IMG/VR virus record: IMGVR_UViG_3300025098_000057
Span: 1 to 54,767 of that record
Reading direction: 5' to 3' (one strand)
Source of the DNA: a virus
DNA: 54,767 bases
Positions 18,928-28,536 of the stretch are shown here, in pieces; the first letter of the stretch is position 1; each line of letters begins with the position of its first letter. The notes under the pieces are model-generated. The model was not told the origin of the DNA, ran no database searches, and worked only from the letters and a program-made list of their open reading frames with translations. The position numbers were made by a program, and so were the translations under genes.

Positions 18928-21702
18928 TTATTTGCCCATCATTCCTACATAAAATGGAACTGCAAGTTTTCTTTTCTTTGTGCTCCCACCTTGTTTCAGA
19001 GTATATGCTCCTGTAGTTGGTTGCATTGGCATTTGATATTGCATCGTTGTACCATAAGGCATAAGACTTGGATTGTTTCTCATTTCTCTCTGAAGATTTG
19101 TTTCTTGAGGAGATAAGCGTCTTTGCTGTTGTTGAGTATACATGTCCATAAAACCTTGCATAACCTCTTGTGAAGGTGCAGTTCCTGTTGTAGCTAATCT
19201 ATTGTATATATCAGTGTAAGGTTTTATAAAATCATACTCTCCTGGTATAGGTGCTGCCTCAAATGCTTTCTTCGAAAACTGACCTATTTGACCACCACTC
19301 AAAGGATTTATCTTATAGTAATCTTGAATTGAGTTCATGTTATATGTATTAGCTCTGTTTGTAGCAGCATTAGCTAATGTATTAGCGTATTGATCATTAT
19401 CAAAGTTTCTTTCATCCATATACATCTGAAGAACCTTTTGAGTATCATCGTATTGTTTAACTTTTCTATCTCTTCTTTCTCTGTTAATTAAACCATCATA
19501 TCTTGCTTGGATAGCGTTACCTCTATTTATAGTAGAAACATTTCTTTGATTTACTCTACCTATCTCATTTGCAATTGCAGTGGCAGCTTTACCTGCAGAT
19601 TGTGCAGTTCTTGCTGCTAATTGTTGAGCTCCGCCAAACATACCCGCAGCTTGAGTTTGAATCCCAAGTTGTTCGTTTATAGCAGCTATAGCTCTTGTAG
19701 GATCTTCTAATACATACTCTAAATCAACACCTTCTACATCCGGTTGATATGGAAGGAATGCTTTTCTCTTTCTATTATTTATAGCATTTAATTGAATTAA
19801 ATCTTGCAACCACCATTCTGCTTCTGGTCTAGCATATGTCGTTTCTAAATTTGAGGCTTCAATTTTCCTTATATCCTTTTCTTCATCAGGCTTTAAAATT
19901 TCCTCTTGTATTTCTATATCATTAGTAAGAGGTTTTAAAGGCGGTGCATTATGTGTATGCATACCATGCTTACCATCAAATCCAGAACCTGAAACATAAT
20001 CATAAAGAGCTGGATTCATAGTTGGAAAATCCTCTTTTAGATTTTTAGCCCAAGCATGCGAACTTAGAAAATCCTCAATAGTTTTATTTTTAAAATATGG
20101 TTGATATACTAAATCATTTGCTTTAGCTATTTCATAATTTTTCTTCTCATAAATCTCTTGGAACTCTCTCCAATGATCTCCTTTACCATCGTAATAATTC
20201 CAACCTTGAATTTCTTTAACCCAAGGGAATCTATTTTCAAATTCATTTTTAGATTCCTCATTAAGATAATCTTTACCAAATGATTTACCTTTTGAACCTT
20301 TAATTGTTCTTTGAAACTCAGGTCTGATTCCTTCATACTGTTCAGTTACATCAGGTCCTAAAATTATATTATTTTCATCCGCAAGAGCCTTAAGATAAGC
20401 TCTAAATCCTTCATCATATATATTAACTTTACCGGTGCTAACTCTTTTACCAGAGTCATCAATATCTCTAATAGTTTGTTCTTGCAATCCTATAGCTGGA
20501 TCTATTTTAGCTTCAATTAATGTTAACAGATCTGGATTATCAGTAACTAATTTACCAGATGAAACTAATTGTTTTAAAGCACTTGCATCATATCTATTTA
20601 CAAGATTAACAAATTCATCTTTATTTATTTCATTACCATTATGGCTATAAGATGAAGTTGCTGTTTTCCACCATTCTTTATCAATTGGAAATGGTATAGC
20701 AGCAATTTGTTCAAAAAGTGGAGTATCATCAGTTTCACTACCATCTTGATAAACTTCTAAGCCATCTCTTGCTATATCTCTATAAGGAACATCGGTTGTA
20801 TCTTGTTCACCCATAGTTTCTGGAGAGACTTCTGATTGCTGAGGCATTGTCATACCAGAATCAATCATTGTTTGTTCAGTTGCTGCATTAGCATTTTGAT
20901 CTACAGCTTGTTGTTCTGCTTGCTGTTGTTCAGCTGCAGCTTGCATTTGCTGCATCAATGCTATTCTTAACTGTTCTTCTTCAGGTAATTGCTCTAATGC
21001 TTCTTGTGCTGCTCTTTGTGCAGTTATTTCTTCAACTTGAGCTGTGAACTGAATTGGATCTATATCTTCTGATATCAAGAATGGATATGCAGCCATAGGC
21101 ACACCATCTCTAAAGTTTTTACCTTCCTCTTGTTTATATGCAAGATGAGAAAGACCTTCCATATTTTTCTTAAGCATCATCTCTGCAGACTTAACCTGAA
21201 TATCATCAGCATAATCATCATTGATTGCACCATAATATTTATTTAGGTCATACTTCTTAGAGACTTTTGCTGGAGTCATTTTCTTTCTAGAGTTTATACC
21301 AAACTCTGTCAAATCATCTTTTGATATCTTAGCTGATTTTGTATCTGAAAAAATAAAAGATTGATCTGGAAGATACATAGGTACACCACCGCTACTATGT
21401 CTAGGGCCTTTTATATCATACAAACCATAATTACCATCTTGATTTAAATCTGTAAGAACAGTTTCGCCACCTTCAGCTTCTAAATTAGCTAGATCTCTTG
21501 GAACATCAGATAGGCTATATCTAACTTCTGTTGAATCATCCTGAGTCATATTAGTACTTCCTGTAAAAGCAACTAAACCATAATCTTTCTGATCACCTGT
21601 TCTTAGTTCATCTGTAGAACCACCATGAGCCATCTTTTCAACAACTTGACCATTTCTTACTTCAAAACCTTCCGGTAAATTATTTATTTTAACTTTTGCC
21701 AT
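18928..21702 (-). CDS. Putative capsid cargo protein with repeated GG motifs (924 aa)
   Basis: The N-terminal 125 residues carry three short double-glycine motifs, AHGGS (27-28), AEGGE (78-79) and SSGGV (105-106), the last followed by PMYLPDQSFIFSDTK. A further QGGSTKKRK lies 20 residues from the C-terminus. The middle contains a Gln/Ala-rich helical stretch (about 235-275) and later a long helical, Arg-rich region (about 690-790). No enzyme motif is evident. The N-terminal pattern looks like a family found in internal proteins of gut crAss-like phages, recalled from memory and not searched. Its ATG is 2 nt downstream of the 851-aa gene stop, so the two are probably co-translated. The double-glycine sites could be protease processing sites or packaging tags; both ideas are inference. 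Confidence 0.62.
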   Translation of the reverse strand: MAKVKINNLPEGFEVRNGQVVEKMAHGGSTDELRTGDQKDYGLVAFTGSTNMTQDDSTEVRYSLSDVPRDLANLEAEGGETVLTDLNQDGNYGLYDIKGPRHSSGGVPMYLPDQSFIFSDTKSAKISKDDLTEFGINSRKKMTPAKVSKKYDLNKYYGAINDDYADDIQVKSAEMMLKKNMEGLSHLAYKQEEGKNFRDGVPMAAYPFLISEDIDPIQFTAQVEEITAQRAAQEALEQLPEEEQLRIALMQQMQAAAEQQQAEQQAVDQNANAATEQTMIDSGMTMPQQSEVSPETMGEQDTTDVPYRDIARDGLEVYQDGSETDDTPLFEQIAAIPFPIDKEWWKTATSSYSHNGNEINKDEFVNLVNRYDASALKQLVSSGKLVTDNPDLLTLIEAKIDPAIGLQEQTIRDIDDSGKRVSTGKVNIYDEGFRAYLKALADENNIILGPDVTEQYEGIRPEFQRTIKGSKGKSFGKDYLNEESKNEFENRFPWVKEIQGWNYYDGKGDHWREFQEIYEKKNYEIAKANDLVYQPYFKNKTIEDFLSSHAWAKNLKEDFPTMNPALYDYVSGSGFDGKHGMHTHNAPPLKPLTNDIEIQEEILKPDEEKDIRKIEASNLETTYARPEAEWWLQDLIQLNAINNRKRKAFLPYQPDVEGVDLEYVLEDPTRAIAAINEQLGIQTQAAGMFGGAQQLAARTAQSAGKAATAIANEIGRVNQRNVSTINRGNAIQARYDGLINRERRDRKVKQYDDTQKVLQMYMDERNFDNDQYANTLANAATNRANTYNMNSIQDYYKINPLSGGQIGQFSKKAFEAAPIPGEYDFIKPYTDIYNRLATTGTAPSQEVMQGFMDMYTQQQQRRLSPQETNLQREMRNNPSLMPYGTTMQYQMPMQPTTGAYTLKQGGSTKKRKLAVPFYVGMMGK

Positions 21703-21704
21703 TC

Positions 21705-24260
21705 TTATAATATTTCTATATCAGCTCCTGCTGCAATTAGTTTTGCAATCACACTAGATGATGCATTTAATGATTCTCCTCCAGATTTAAAATTACCCAT
21801 TAAAGCTTGTGTTCCTGTAGGAGTACTACCTCTTAAAAGATCTGCTCTTAAACCCGTGTTAACATCAGTACCTTGGTCTTCTTCTCTATATGAAACTCCT
21901 TTTCTTTCGGAACTACCTAATGTTTTAAGATCTTCCCTAGCTTGAATAAGTTTAGCATTTTCAGCAAATTGATTAAATATATTAGCACCTTCAACACCAA
22001 TTGTTCCTATGGTACTAGCAACATCACCAAATCTGCCATCTATCATTCTATCTAAGAACTTATTACCCTTAGCATTTATTCTTTCCCCAAGTGTTCCTTT
22101 CTCCTCTCTTCTAAGTGCTCTTTTTTGTTTTCTTGTTAAACCACTCTCATCAACAGTTTCATCAACAGTTTCATCCATAGTTTCATCAACCATCTCATCA
22201 TCTAAACCAGGATAAACTGTCATAGGTCCCATAGGCATACCAGGATCAAAGTTTTCAGCTTCAGGTAATAATGCAGCTAGTTCATCTTCATTAGCTAAAC
22301 CTTCTAGACCATCGTAGTAGTCTTGCATTTTATCCATAGCTCCTGTAGCAAATGCATTTCTAAAAGAGAATGTATCTGCTTGATCTTGTCTAGGTAAACC
22401 TTGAGCTGAAGCAGCTCTTTGGTTTGCAGATACTTGATTTTGAATATCCAAGGTATCAGCCCAATCCATTGTGCCAGCTTCACTAAATTGACTTTGAAGT
22501 TTATTAGTATCAGGATAGCTTTGCATAAATTGTTGTAGTGCGTTGGTAACCTCATCTCCAAACTGATATATGTCTAAAGACTCACCTCCAGTTTTTTGCT
22601 TAGTCCAATCTACATTTATACCTAAATCAGAAGCCCTACCTTTCAACATATCTATATAGTTCTGATACTCAGGTGTTCCTACTTCAGCATCAGTATCATA
22701 ACTTGGTGTAAAAGTAAATTTACTTGGATCTCTATCTTCCTTAGAAAGCCAGCTTTCAACCTGATTTGTTAATCTTTTCCTATTTACATTTCCTGAGTCT
22801 GCTGGTATTCCTACATCAAAACCTTTAAGAGGAAAATCTTCAATATTATCAGTCATTGTACCTTGATCATACATATATGTATATTTAAGATCTGGTGTAT
22901 TAGCTGCTTTTTTACTAGCCTTTAATTGTTTATTATAGTCTTTATTTTCTCTTCTTGCTTCCCAATCTATAATTGGTTGATATTTACCTGGAGATACACC
23001 TAACATCATTTCTTGTTGTGGTGTAAGCGTGCCTTTTTCTTGCTTCACTCTAGCAATTGAAACACCCGTTTTTGGAAAATCAACCGGACCATTAAACTCA
23101 CCTTGATCTTGATACTCATCTAGCCCTAACGTATTTTGATTTCTAGGATCTGCCATTGCTGCAATAAAAGGATTTAAACCACCAGATATTTCATCATCAT
23201 TAACATCTGGTCTAAGCTCATTATATAAATTTACAGCTTGAATAAAATCCACAGGTGATTTAGAATCTCTACTATCTATAAAGACGTCATCTACATCTGA
23301 TGATTGATTTTGATTACGTAAAGTATTTAAACCCATCATTGTATCATATAGATAAGGATTATCTCCCATATCCATATATGAGGATTCCACTCCTTCAGGA
23401 CTAATACCATAACTTGTACCTTCAGGTATATCACCTGACTGTAAACCTTTTCTATAATCAAGCAATGCCTGAGCAGAAGGTTTATTTTTAGAAAATCTTT
23501 TAACAAAATCTTCAAGTGTTATGTCGGACTGAGCTGCATTTTCTAAATATGCATCTCTTACTTTTTTATTTTTACTTAAATATCTTTCCGGATCTCTTGA
23601 TAAAAGATTTATATCATATTCACCTGTTGCAGCATCAAAATCAATAGTAGAGTATTTAGCAAGATCTTTTGCTAATTGCTTTTCATTTCTTCTATCTTTC
23701 CCAAATCTATCTTTATTGATATTTTTTTTAGCTTTTCTATCTCTAAAAACACCATCCATTAAACCATCACCATCTCTATCTTTACCACCAAATAAACTAC
23801 CAACAGCTGTAGATACAAATGGTAAAAGACTAACGGGGCTATTTCTTGAAAATAAATTCATAGGTAAAAACCGACTGTAAGGATCTGCATAATAATCACT
23901 TCCTTCTACACCTCTCATAAACTGATCGGCAGTTCTATAAGATGATGATCCACCAAATTGTTGTTGAGGTAAATCATCAACACTACCCTGTACTTTTTCA
24001 ACTTGTTGAGAGGCTTGCTGCTGTTGCTGTTGTAAAGATGAAAATGCAGTTGTTATATCATCTCCTGTATAACCAACATTCATTAAAAGACCTGTAATTG
24101 TATCAGTCTCATAGCCTTCATTAGCTAAAGTAACTATTACATCTTCTACACTAGAACCCATATTAAGCATAGTCTGAACATCAGATACTAGTCCGGCATC
24201 CATAGAAGATTGATCCATTCCGTTTTGTAAACTTTTTTTATTTAAACCTTTTCTTGCCAT
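21705..24260 (-). CDS. Putative capsid cargo protein (851 aa) with UBA-like repeats and a Ca-binding-like loop
   Basis: The first 80 residues contain two similar three-helix-like repeats (about 31-50 and 57-76; MLNMGSSVEDVIVTLANEGY is the first), loosely like UBA/CUE folds, followed by a Gln-rich run. Residues 161-169 (DRDGDGLMD) match the DxDxDGxxD loop of calcium-binding repeats. Double-glycine motifs occur at 103-104 (FGGSSS), near 558 (TGGESLD) and at 827-828 (SGGESLN), the last 25 residues from the end. Tandem DET units give an acidic stretch near residue 690-705. It follows the 1407-aa gene after 52 nt that hold a TTTTGTATATTA element. Function is unknown; cargo status is inferred from context. 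Confidence 0.6.
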   Translation of the reverse strand: MARKGLNKKSLQNGMDQSSMDAGLVSDVQTMLNMGSSVEDVIVTLANEGYETDTITGLLMNVGYTGDDITTAFSSLQQQQQQASQQVEKVQGSVDDLPQQQFGGSSSYRTADQFMRGVEGSDYYADPYSRFLPMNLFSRNSPVSLLPFVSTAVGSLFGGKDRDGDGLMDGVFRDRKAKKNINKDRFGKDRRNEKQLAKDLAKYSTIDFDAATGEYDINLLSRDPERYLSKNKKVRDAYLENAAQSDITLEDFVKRFSKNKPSAQALLDYRKGLQSGDIPEGTSYGISPEGVESSYMDMGDNPYLYDTMMGLNTLRNQNQSSDVDDVFIDSRDSKSPVDFIQAVNLYNELRPDVNDDEISGGLNPFIAAMADPRNQNTLGLDEYQDQGEFNGPVDFPKTGVSIARVKQEKGTLTPQQEMMLGVSPGKYQPIIDWEARRENKDYNKQLKASKKAANTPDLKYTYMYDQGTMTDNIEDFPLKGFDVGIPADSGNVNRKRLTNQVESWLSKEDRDPSKFTFTPSYDTDAEVGTPEYQNYIDMLKGRASDLGINVDWTKQKTGGESLDIYQFGDEVTNALQQFMQSYPDTNKLQSQFSEAGTMDWADTLDIQNQVSANQRAASAQGLPRQDQADTFSFRNAFATGAMDKMQDYYDGLEGLANEDELAALLPEAENFDPGMPMGPMTVYPGLDDEMVDETMDETVDETVDESGLTRKQKRALRREEKGTLGERINAKGNKFLDRMIDGRFGDVASTIGTIGVEGANIFNQFAENAKLIQAREDLKTLGSSERKGVSYREEDQGTDVNTGLRADLLRGSTPTGTQALMGNFKSGGESLNASSSVIAKLIAAGADIEIL
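22147..22194 (-). repeat. 12-nt tandem repeat encoding DET(V/M) units
   Basis: Four 12-nt units on the plus strand (two exact tcatcaacagtt, then tcatccatagtt and tcatcaaccatc) encode repeated VDET/MDET tetrapeptides in the acidic linker of the 851-aa protein. This looks like a slippage-prone microsatellite. Confidence 0.85.
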
Positions 24261-24270
24261 ATTACAATAT

Positions 24271-24282
24271 TAATATACAAAA
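24271..24282 (-). promoter_or_regulatory. Candidate late promoter element (TTTTGTATATTA) before the 851-aa cargo gene
   Basis: On the minus strand TTTTGTATATTAATATTG ends a few bases before the ATG at 24260. The same core appears in five other intergenic gaps of this window, always pointing downstream. The very short distance to the ATG would give a near-leaderless transcript if this is the RNA-polymerase contact site. Confidence 0.42.
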
Positions 24283-24312
24283 TATTAGGGAGATAACCCA
24301 ATAAACTTAAAC

Positions 24313-27300
24313 CTATGACTTTATAACATTAGTCATTATGTAGTTAGGTATACTCATACCTGACTCCTTAGCTTCTTTATAATGAACTCTATTTAGTTTA
24401 TCATATATACCCTCCGCTCTTATGTAATCTTTACTACCATCATAAACACCATTGATAAAATCTGAATAAACTTTATAAAGATCTGTTTCACCACCATCTT
24501 CATTATAGTATTTATCTACAAGAAACTTAACAGCTTCATTATTTTTAAGGACATTATCTCTTAAATCAGTAATCCTTTTCCCATACAAAAGTTTTTCTTT
24601 CATATTGATACCCTCTTCTGTTAATGGTACTCCATAGATATAATCCATTGGGTAACCATGATAATCTTCTTCTGTATCAGGATAAACCATACCTAAACCA
24701 TTATAAGCTTGAATTTTATATAACTCTGAAAGATTGTCGTAATCAATATCTTCATCATTACGCAAATCATCTTGTTTATTTTTAAAAAGGTATATATAAT
24801 CTTCAGGCATTGCCTCTGGTGAAGGATCTTTAACATGACCTAAATTATTATCTTTTTTTCCCAACAAAGTTTCTTGTAATGCTATTGCAAGCATTGTATA
24901 AGGATCTTGTTCAGCATTTTTAGAAGTTCTTATTATATCTTCTGCAACATCTCTGCTATATCTTCCTCCAAATAAGTCTCTAGTTGGAACTATAGGTTGA
25001 CCTGAAGCTGCATTAATTTTTCTATTATCCCCTAAATAAAATGTGTCGCCATAATAACCTATAGATGTTTTATCAGGATCTTCATTTTTAACTTCCGGTT
25101 TAAAAAGTCTAGCTTCAGCTTCTTCATTAAGTCTAGCTTGTTCAGCTTCTAATGCGGCTTGCTCTTGTGTTTTACCTTCAATCATATTACCAATCCGTGA
25201 TTTTATATTTAAAGGATCTACTAGATTTGTTTCTATACCAGGTTGAGCTTTTGGCATTAGCTTATTTAACTTTGAATCATATGTATATTTACCAGAAGAA
25301 ACTTTTTTAGTAAGCCATTTACCATATCTTGAATTTGGATTTATATTACCTAAGTTTAATTCTTCTCCTCCATCTTGTAACCATCTAGGATGTCTTGCCC
25401 ATTCATTAACCTCTATAGGCTTAGGTTCTTTTTTAGGTTTAGGTTCTTTTTCAGGCTTAGGTTTTCTTTCTCTTACTGATATCTCTTCATCTAATTCATC
25501 AGGTGTTCTACCTCTTCTTCTATTAAACTTAATATCATCTAAGGGAACTCTTACACCTAATTTAACATTAAATTTATGTTGAGGCTTGAATGTATTTTCT
25601 ATTTCAGATGCAATGACAGTACCTGTACCATCATTAATACCCGTCTCTTGATTTACACCACTCTCATATGAATAAGTATTTCCAGTTTCTTGAGAAATGG
25701 AACCTGTATTACGACCAAGTAAATCTGCATTATAAGCAGCCTCACCAAAAACAGTTCCCGGAAACCATTTTGCTTTTGGTTTCCACTCACCTCTTGCAGA
25801 AGCACCATATCCCCAGTCCATCTCAAAATTATGTTTAGCGGGTTCAAAATCCATATTTTCCGAAGCTATAGAAGTACCTGCAGTAGTATTTGACAAAACA
25901 TTACTTCCATCATAACTTTGATTTGTTATACTTTGAGGATCCCATCCAGCACCAATTCTAAGATTAAAAGGTTGAACATCAAATCTTGCCCGCCCTCTTT
26001 TTAGTTCTCTATTAGGTTTACTACCAAAATGAAAATTTGGACCTGCTGAAAGATTTAGTCCAGTATAACCTTTATCATAAAACAAATCACCATCAATTCT
26101 TGCATCAAACCTTGCACCTCTACTAGTTTTGTTCAAATAAGGAGAAAAATATCTAGCATTTAAACCTCCTGTAAAACCTTCTTTATCTCCTCCAGCTTCT
26201 ATAGCTGTATCTAAAAATCCTTTTTTAGGACTTCCCATAACTGTATTAAATGTAAATTTAGGCGTCCAACTTTTAGCTGTTGGATTTAATTTACTATATG
26301 GTTGAAAACCTATGGAGGTATTATCAAAGTTTCTTAAAAATCTTCTTAAACCATCACCTGGTCCATAAGCACCACCGGGAGCATAACTATCAAGTTCTGC
26401 TTTTGGTAGTTGTTCTCCACCATCTCGGTTTTCTGGCATGGCAACACCTAATGCGCCTAGTTCATTAAGAGCATTAGCCGCATACCATTCAGGACTATGT
26501 TGTAATCTTTGAGCAAATCGTTTTTGTTTATTGCTTCCAGTGTTAGACCCTGAATTAAAACCTTCTAGATTAAGATCATTATATATTATTCTAACTAACT
26601 CATCTGTATCGCCCATCTTATCTTCACCTTTATGAGCTGCTTGATAAGCTACTCTATCTAAAAAGTCTTGAGATGGCTTATAGCTTTTATTACCTGTAAA
26701 GTATGATTCTCTTGGAAACTTTTTAGCAAGCTTTTGTTCCTTAAAACTTTCTTTTACAAAAGGTTTTAACTCATTACGTATCTGATCGTATCTAGGATCA
26801 TCTTTAGTTAATTCAACAGTACTCCTTCTTTCCTTATAACCAAATCTATCAGGCCGTTTTGACATATCGGGATATATAGGAAAAACTAAATCTAAAGGTC
26901 TATCTATAGAATTTTTAAAAGTGTCTGACTTTACAGATCTTCTTCCTTCTCCTAGTAAACTTTTAAATTCACCTTTATCTTGAAACCTTGGAACAAATCC
27001 TTCTGGATAAAGTTGTTCCTTTTCTATAGGCTTATTATAGAATCCAGCTTTTATTTTTTTGGGTGTTCTATAGTATTGAGAATTTCTACTTGGCTTATCA
27101 TTAAAAAATTCTGGAAGTTTATACTTAAAAAATGTTTTTAACTTAGCATTTTTTTGAGCTTTGTCTTCTGACCATATACCAAACTTTCTTTCATAATCTA
27201 TACCCTCTACCTCATCTCTTTCTTCAAGTTCTTCTGGTAGAGATGCATCTACAGTAAGTTCAGGTTTAATAATAGGCATAGGATCTACATAGTCTGCAAA

Positions 27301-28536
27301 GGCGGGTCTCTCTAAAACTTCTGGTGGATTATATTCTTCTTTAAAATATCTTCCAATAGGTTTGACCCACTTACCATCTTCATTTGGATCAGGTTTTGTT
27401 CGCCAGTTTCCTTTATCATCTAGTCCCCAGGCAAATTTATTTTGAGTCATCCAATACAAATCATTCCATGAAATATCTTCTGGCTCAATTCCTAAAGTAT
27501 TAACTAAATACTCAGCTTGTTTTTTATGACCATCCTCAAATGCATATTTACCTCTTACTTCTTGCATTAAACCATTTGCATCTTTTTCTACAGCCTTTTG
27601 ATATTTTTTATAAGCTTCCTCATGCTCTTTTTTTCTTTTATTATAATCCTCGTCATAAGCTTCTTTAGCCGCTAGTGAATCTTTGTAAGCTTGCATAGAA
27701 TCTTCATATTCAGGTTCTGGTGGAGGAAGTAATCTATTACTTGGAAGATCATTAGGATCTGGATTCTCACCATACTCTTTATAATACTCAGCAGCATACT
27801 CAAAATCTTCAAATGTAGGATATTTATCTTTGTCTACAGTTTCATAAGCTTCTTTCATTGTAGGCTTAGTAGGATAAGTTGGTTTGACATACATAGGCTC
27901 CAGTGGAAAACTATCAGTAGTAGTAAATGTAAAAGGTTTAACATTAAACTTTTCTGTCATATCAAATGTTTTATCCAAAACTTCATCAATACCACGCCAA
28001 TGATCCATATATTCATCAATAGTTAACCCACCTACCCAATCAGCTGGCACCGAATGGCCTTGATTATAAACCCACTTTCCATAATTAGTTTTTGATTTAG
28101 GATCGTAATTTTTTAATTGCCTAGCTAACTGTTTATCATAACGCTCCCCAGAAAAACCTATATAATTATCTTTTGCCCAATTATATGCAGCTAAACTATC
28201 TTTATATGCTGCCAGCTTTTGAGCATACGTTAAAGGTGGATCATGTGGTCCACCGTGTTCAAACATTGGAATCTCAAATACTTGATCTCCTTGGAATTTA
28301 TACTCTCCTCCAGGATACATTATTTGTTTATTACCAAGGTTATCTATACCCATTATTGGAAACTCTACATCCTTCATAGATATATTTGGAGAATTTATAA
28401 TATTAAATAGATTGTCTACATCAGGGCTATCTTTTCTATAACCTTCTGTTGAAAATACACCTGTTACATATGTAAACATTTCATTAGGGCCACCTGGTAA
28501 CCCTCTTCTCTCCATATTTGTAAACTTCTTTTTCAT
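24313..28536 (-). CDS. Putative ejected cargo protein: beta-barrel-like region, Lys/Pro spacer and transglycosylase-like domain (1407 aa)
   Basis: Residues 1-100 contain PGGE (76-78) and EHGGP (95-96) motifs. Residues 100-320 are helical with the duplicated segment AYKDSLAA (110-117 and 283-290). Residues about 754-997 show alternating, Gly/aromatic-rich strand patterns (GYTGLNLSAGPNFHFG, GYGASARGEW, HKFNVKLGVRV) like an outer-membrane barrel. A KPKPEKEPKPKKEPKP spacer follows (about 1021-1040). Residues about 1137-1380 resemble a lysozyme-like/SLT fold: PYTMLAIALQETLLG with candidate catalytic E1222, then NNLG and IQAYNGLG. I infer a peptidoglycan-cleaving, envelope-penetrating cargo protein. 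Its ATG overlaps the muzzle stop by 1 nt (TAATG). The stop is TAG, with an in-frame TAA two codons later. Confidence 0.6.
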   Translation of the reverse strand: MKKKFTNMERRGLPGGPNEMFTYVTGVFSTEGYRKDSPDVDNLFNIINSPNISMKDVEFPIMGIDNLGNKQIMYPGGEYKFQGDQVFEIPMFEHGGPHDPPLTYAQKLAAYKDSLAAYNWAKDNYIGFSGERYDKQLARQLKNYDPKSKTNYGKWVYNQGHSVPADWVGGLTIDEYMDHWRGIDEVLDKTFDMTEKFNVKPFTFTTTDSFPLEPMYVKPTYPTKPTMKEAYETVDKDKYPTFEDFEYAAEYYKEYGENPDPNDLPSNRLLPPPEPEYEDSMQAYKDSLAAKEAYDEDYNKRKKEHEEAYKKYQKAVEKDANGLMQEVRGKYAFEDGHKKQAEYLVNTLGIEPEDISWNDLYWMTQNKFAWGLDDKGNWRTKPDPNEDGKWVKPIGRYFKEEYNPPEVLERPAFADYVDPMPIIKPELTVDASLPEELEERDEVEGIDYERKFGIWSEDKAQKNAKLKTFFKYKLPEFFNDKPSRNSQYYRTPKKIKAGFYNKPIEKEQLYPEGFVPRFQDKGEFKSLLGEGRRSVKSDTFKNSIDRPLDLVFPIYPDMSKRPDRFGYKERRSTVELTKDDPRYDQIRNELKPFVKESFKEQKLAKKFPRESYFTGNKSYKPSQDFLDRVAYQAAHKGEDKMGDTDELVRIIYNDLNLEGFNSGSNTGSNKQKRFAQRLQHSPEWYAANALNELGALGVAMPENRDGGEQLPKAELDSYAPGGAYGPGDGLRRFLRNFDNTSIGFQPYSKLNPTAKSWTPKFTFNTVMGSPKKGFLDTAIEAGGDKEGFTGGLNARYFSPYLNKTSRGARFDARIDGDLFYDKGYTGLNLSAGPNFHFGSKPNRELKRGRARFDVQPFNLRIGAGWDPQSITNQSYDGSNVLSNTTAGTSIASENMDFEPAKHNFEMDWGYGASARGEWKPKAKWFPGTVFGEAAYNADLLGRNTGSISQETGNTYSYESGVNQETGINDGTGTVIASEIENTFKPQHKFNVKLGVRVPLDDIKFNRRRGRTPDELDEEISVRERKPKPEKEPKPKKEPKPIEVNEWARHPRWLQDGGEELNLGNINPNSRYGKWLTKKVSSGKYTYDSKLNKLMPKAQPGIETNLVDPLNIKSRIGNMIEGKTQEQAALEAEQARLNEEAEARLFKPEVKNEDPDKTSIGYYGDTFYLGDNRKINAASGQPIVPTRDLFGGRYSRDVAEDIIRTSKNAEQDPYTMLAIALQETLLGKKDNNLGHVKDPSPEAMPEDYIYLFKNKQDDLRNDEDIDYDNLSELYKIQAYNGLGMVYPDTEEDYHGYPMDYIYGVPLTEEGINMKEKLLYGKRITDLRDNVLKNNEAVKFLVDKYYNEDGGETDLYKVYSDFINGVYDGSKDYIRAEGIYDKLNRVHYKEAKESGMSIPNYIMTNVIKS
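25417..25475 (-). repeat. Degenerate repeat encoding a Lys/Pro/Glu spacer
   Basis: Near-identical copies of ttaggttctttttnaggt on the plus strand encode a KPKPEKEPKPKK-type stretch between the barrel-like and transglycosylase-like parts of the 1407-aa protein. Such sequences form stiff, extended spacers. Confidence 0.75.
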
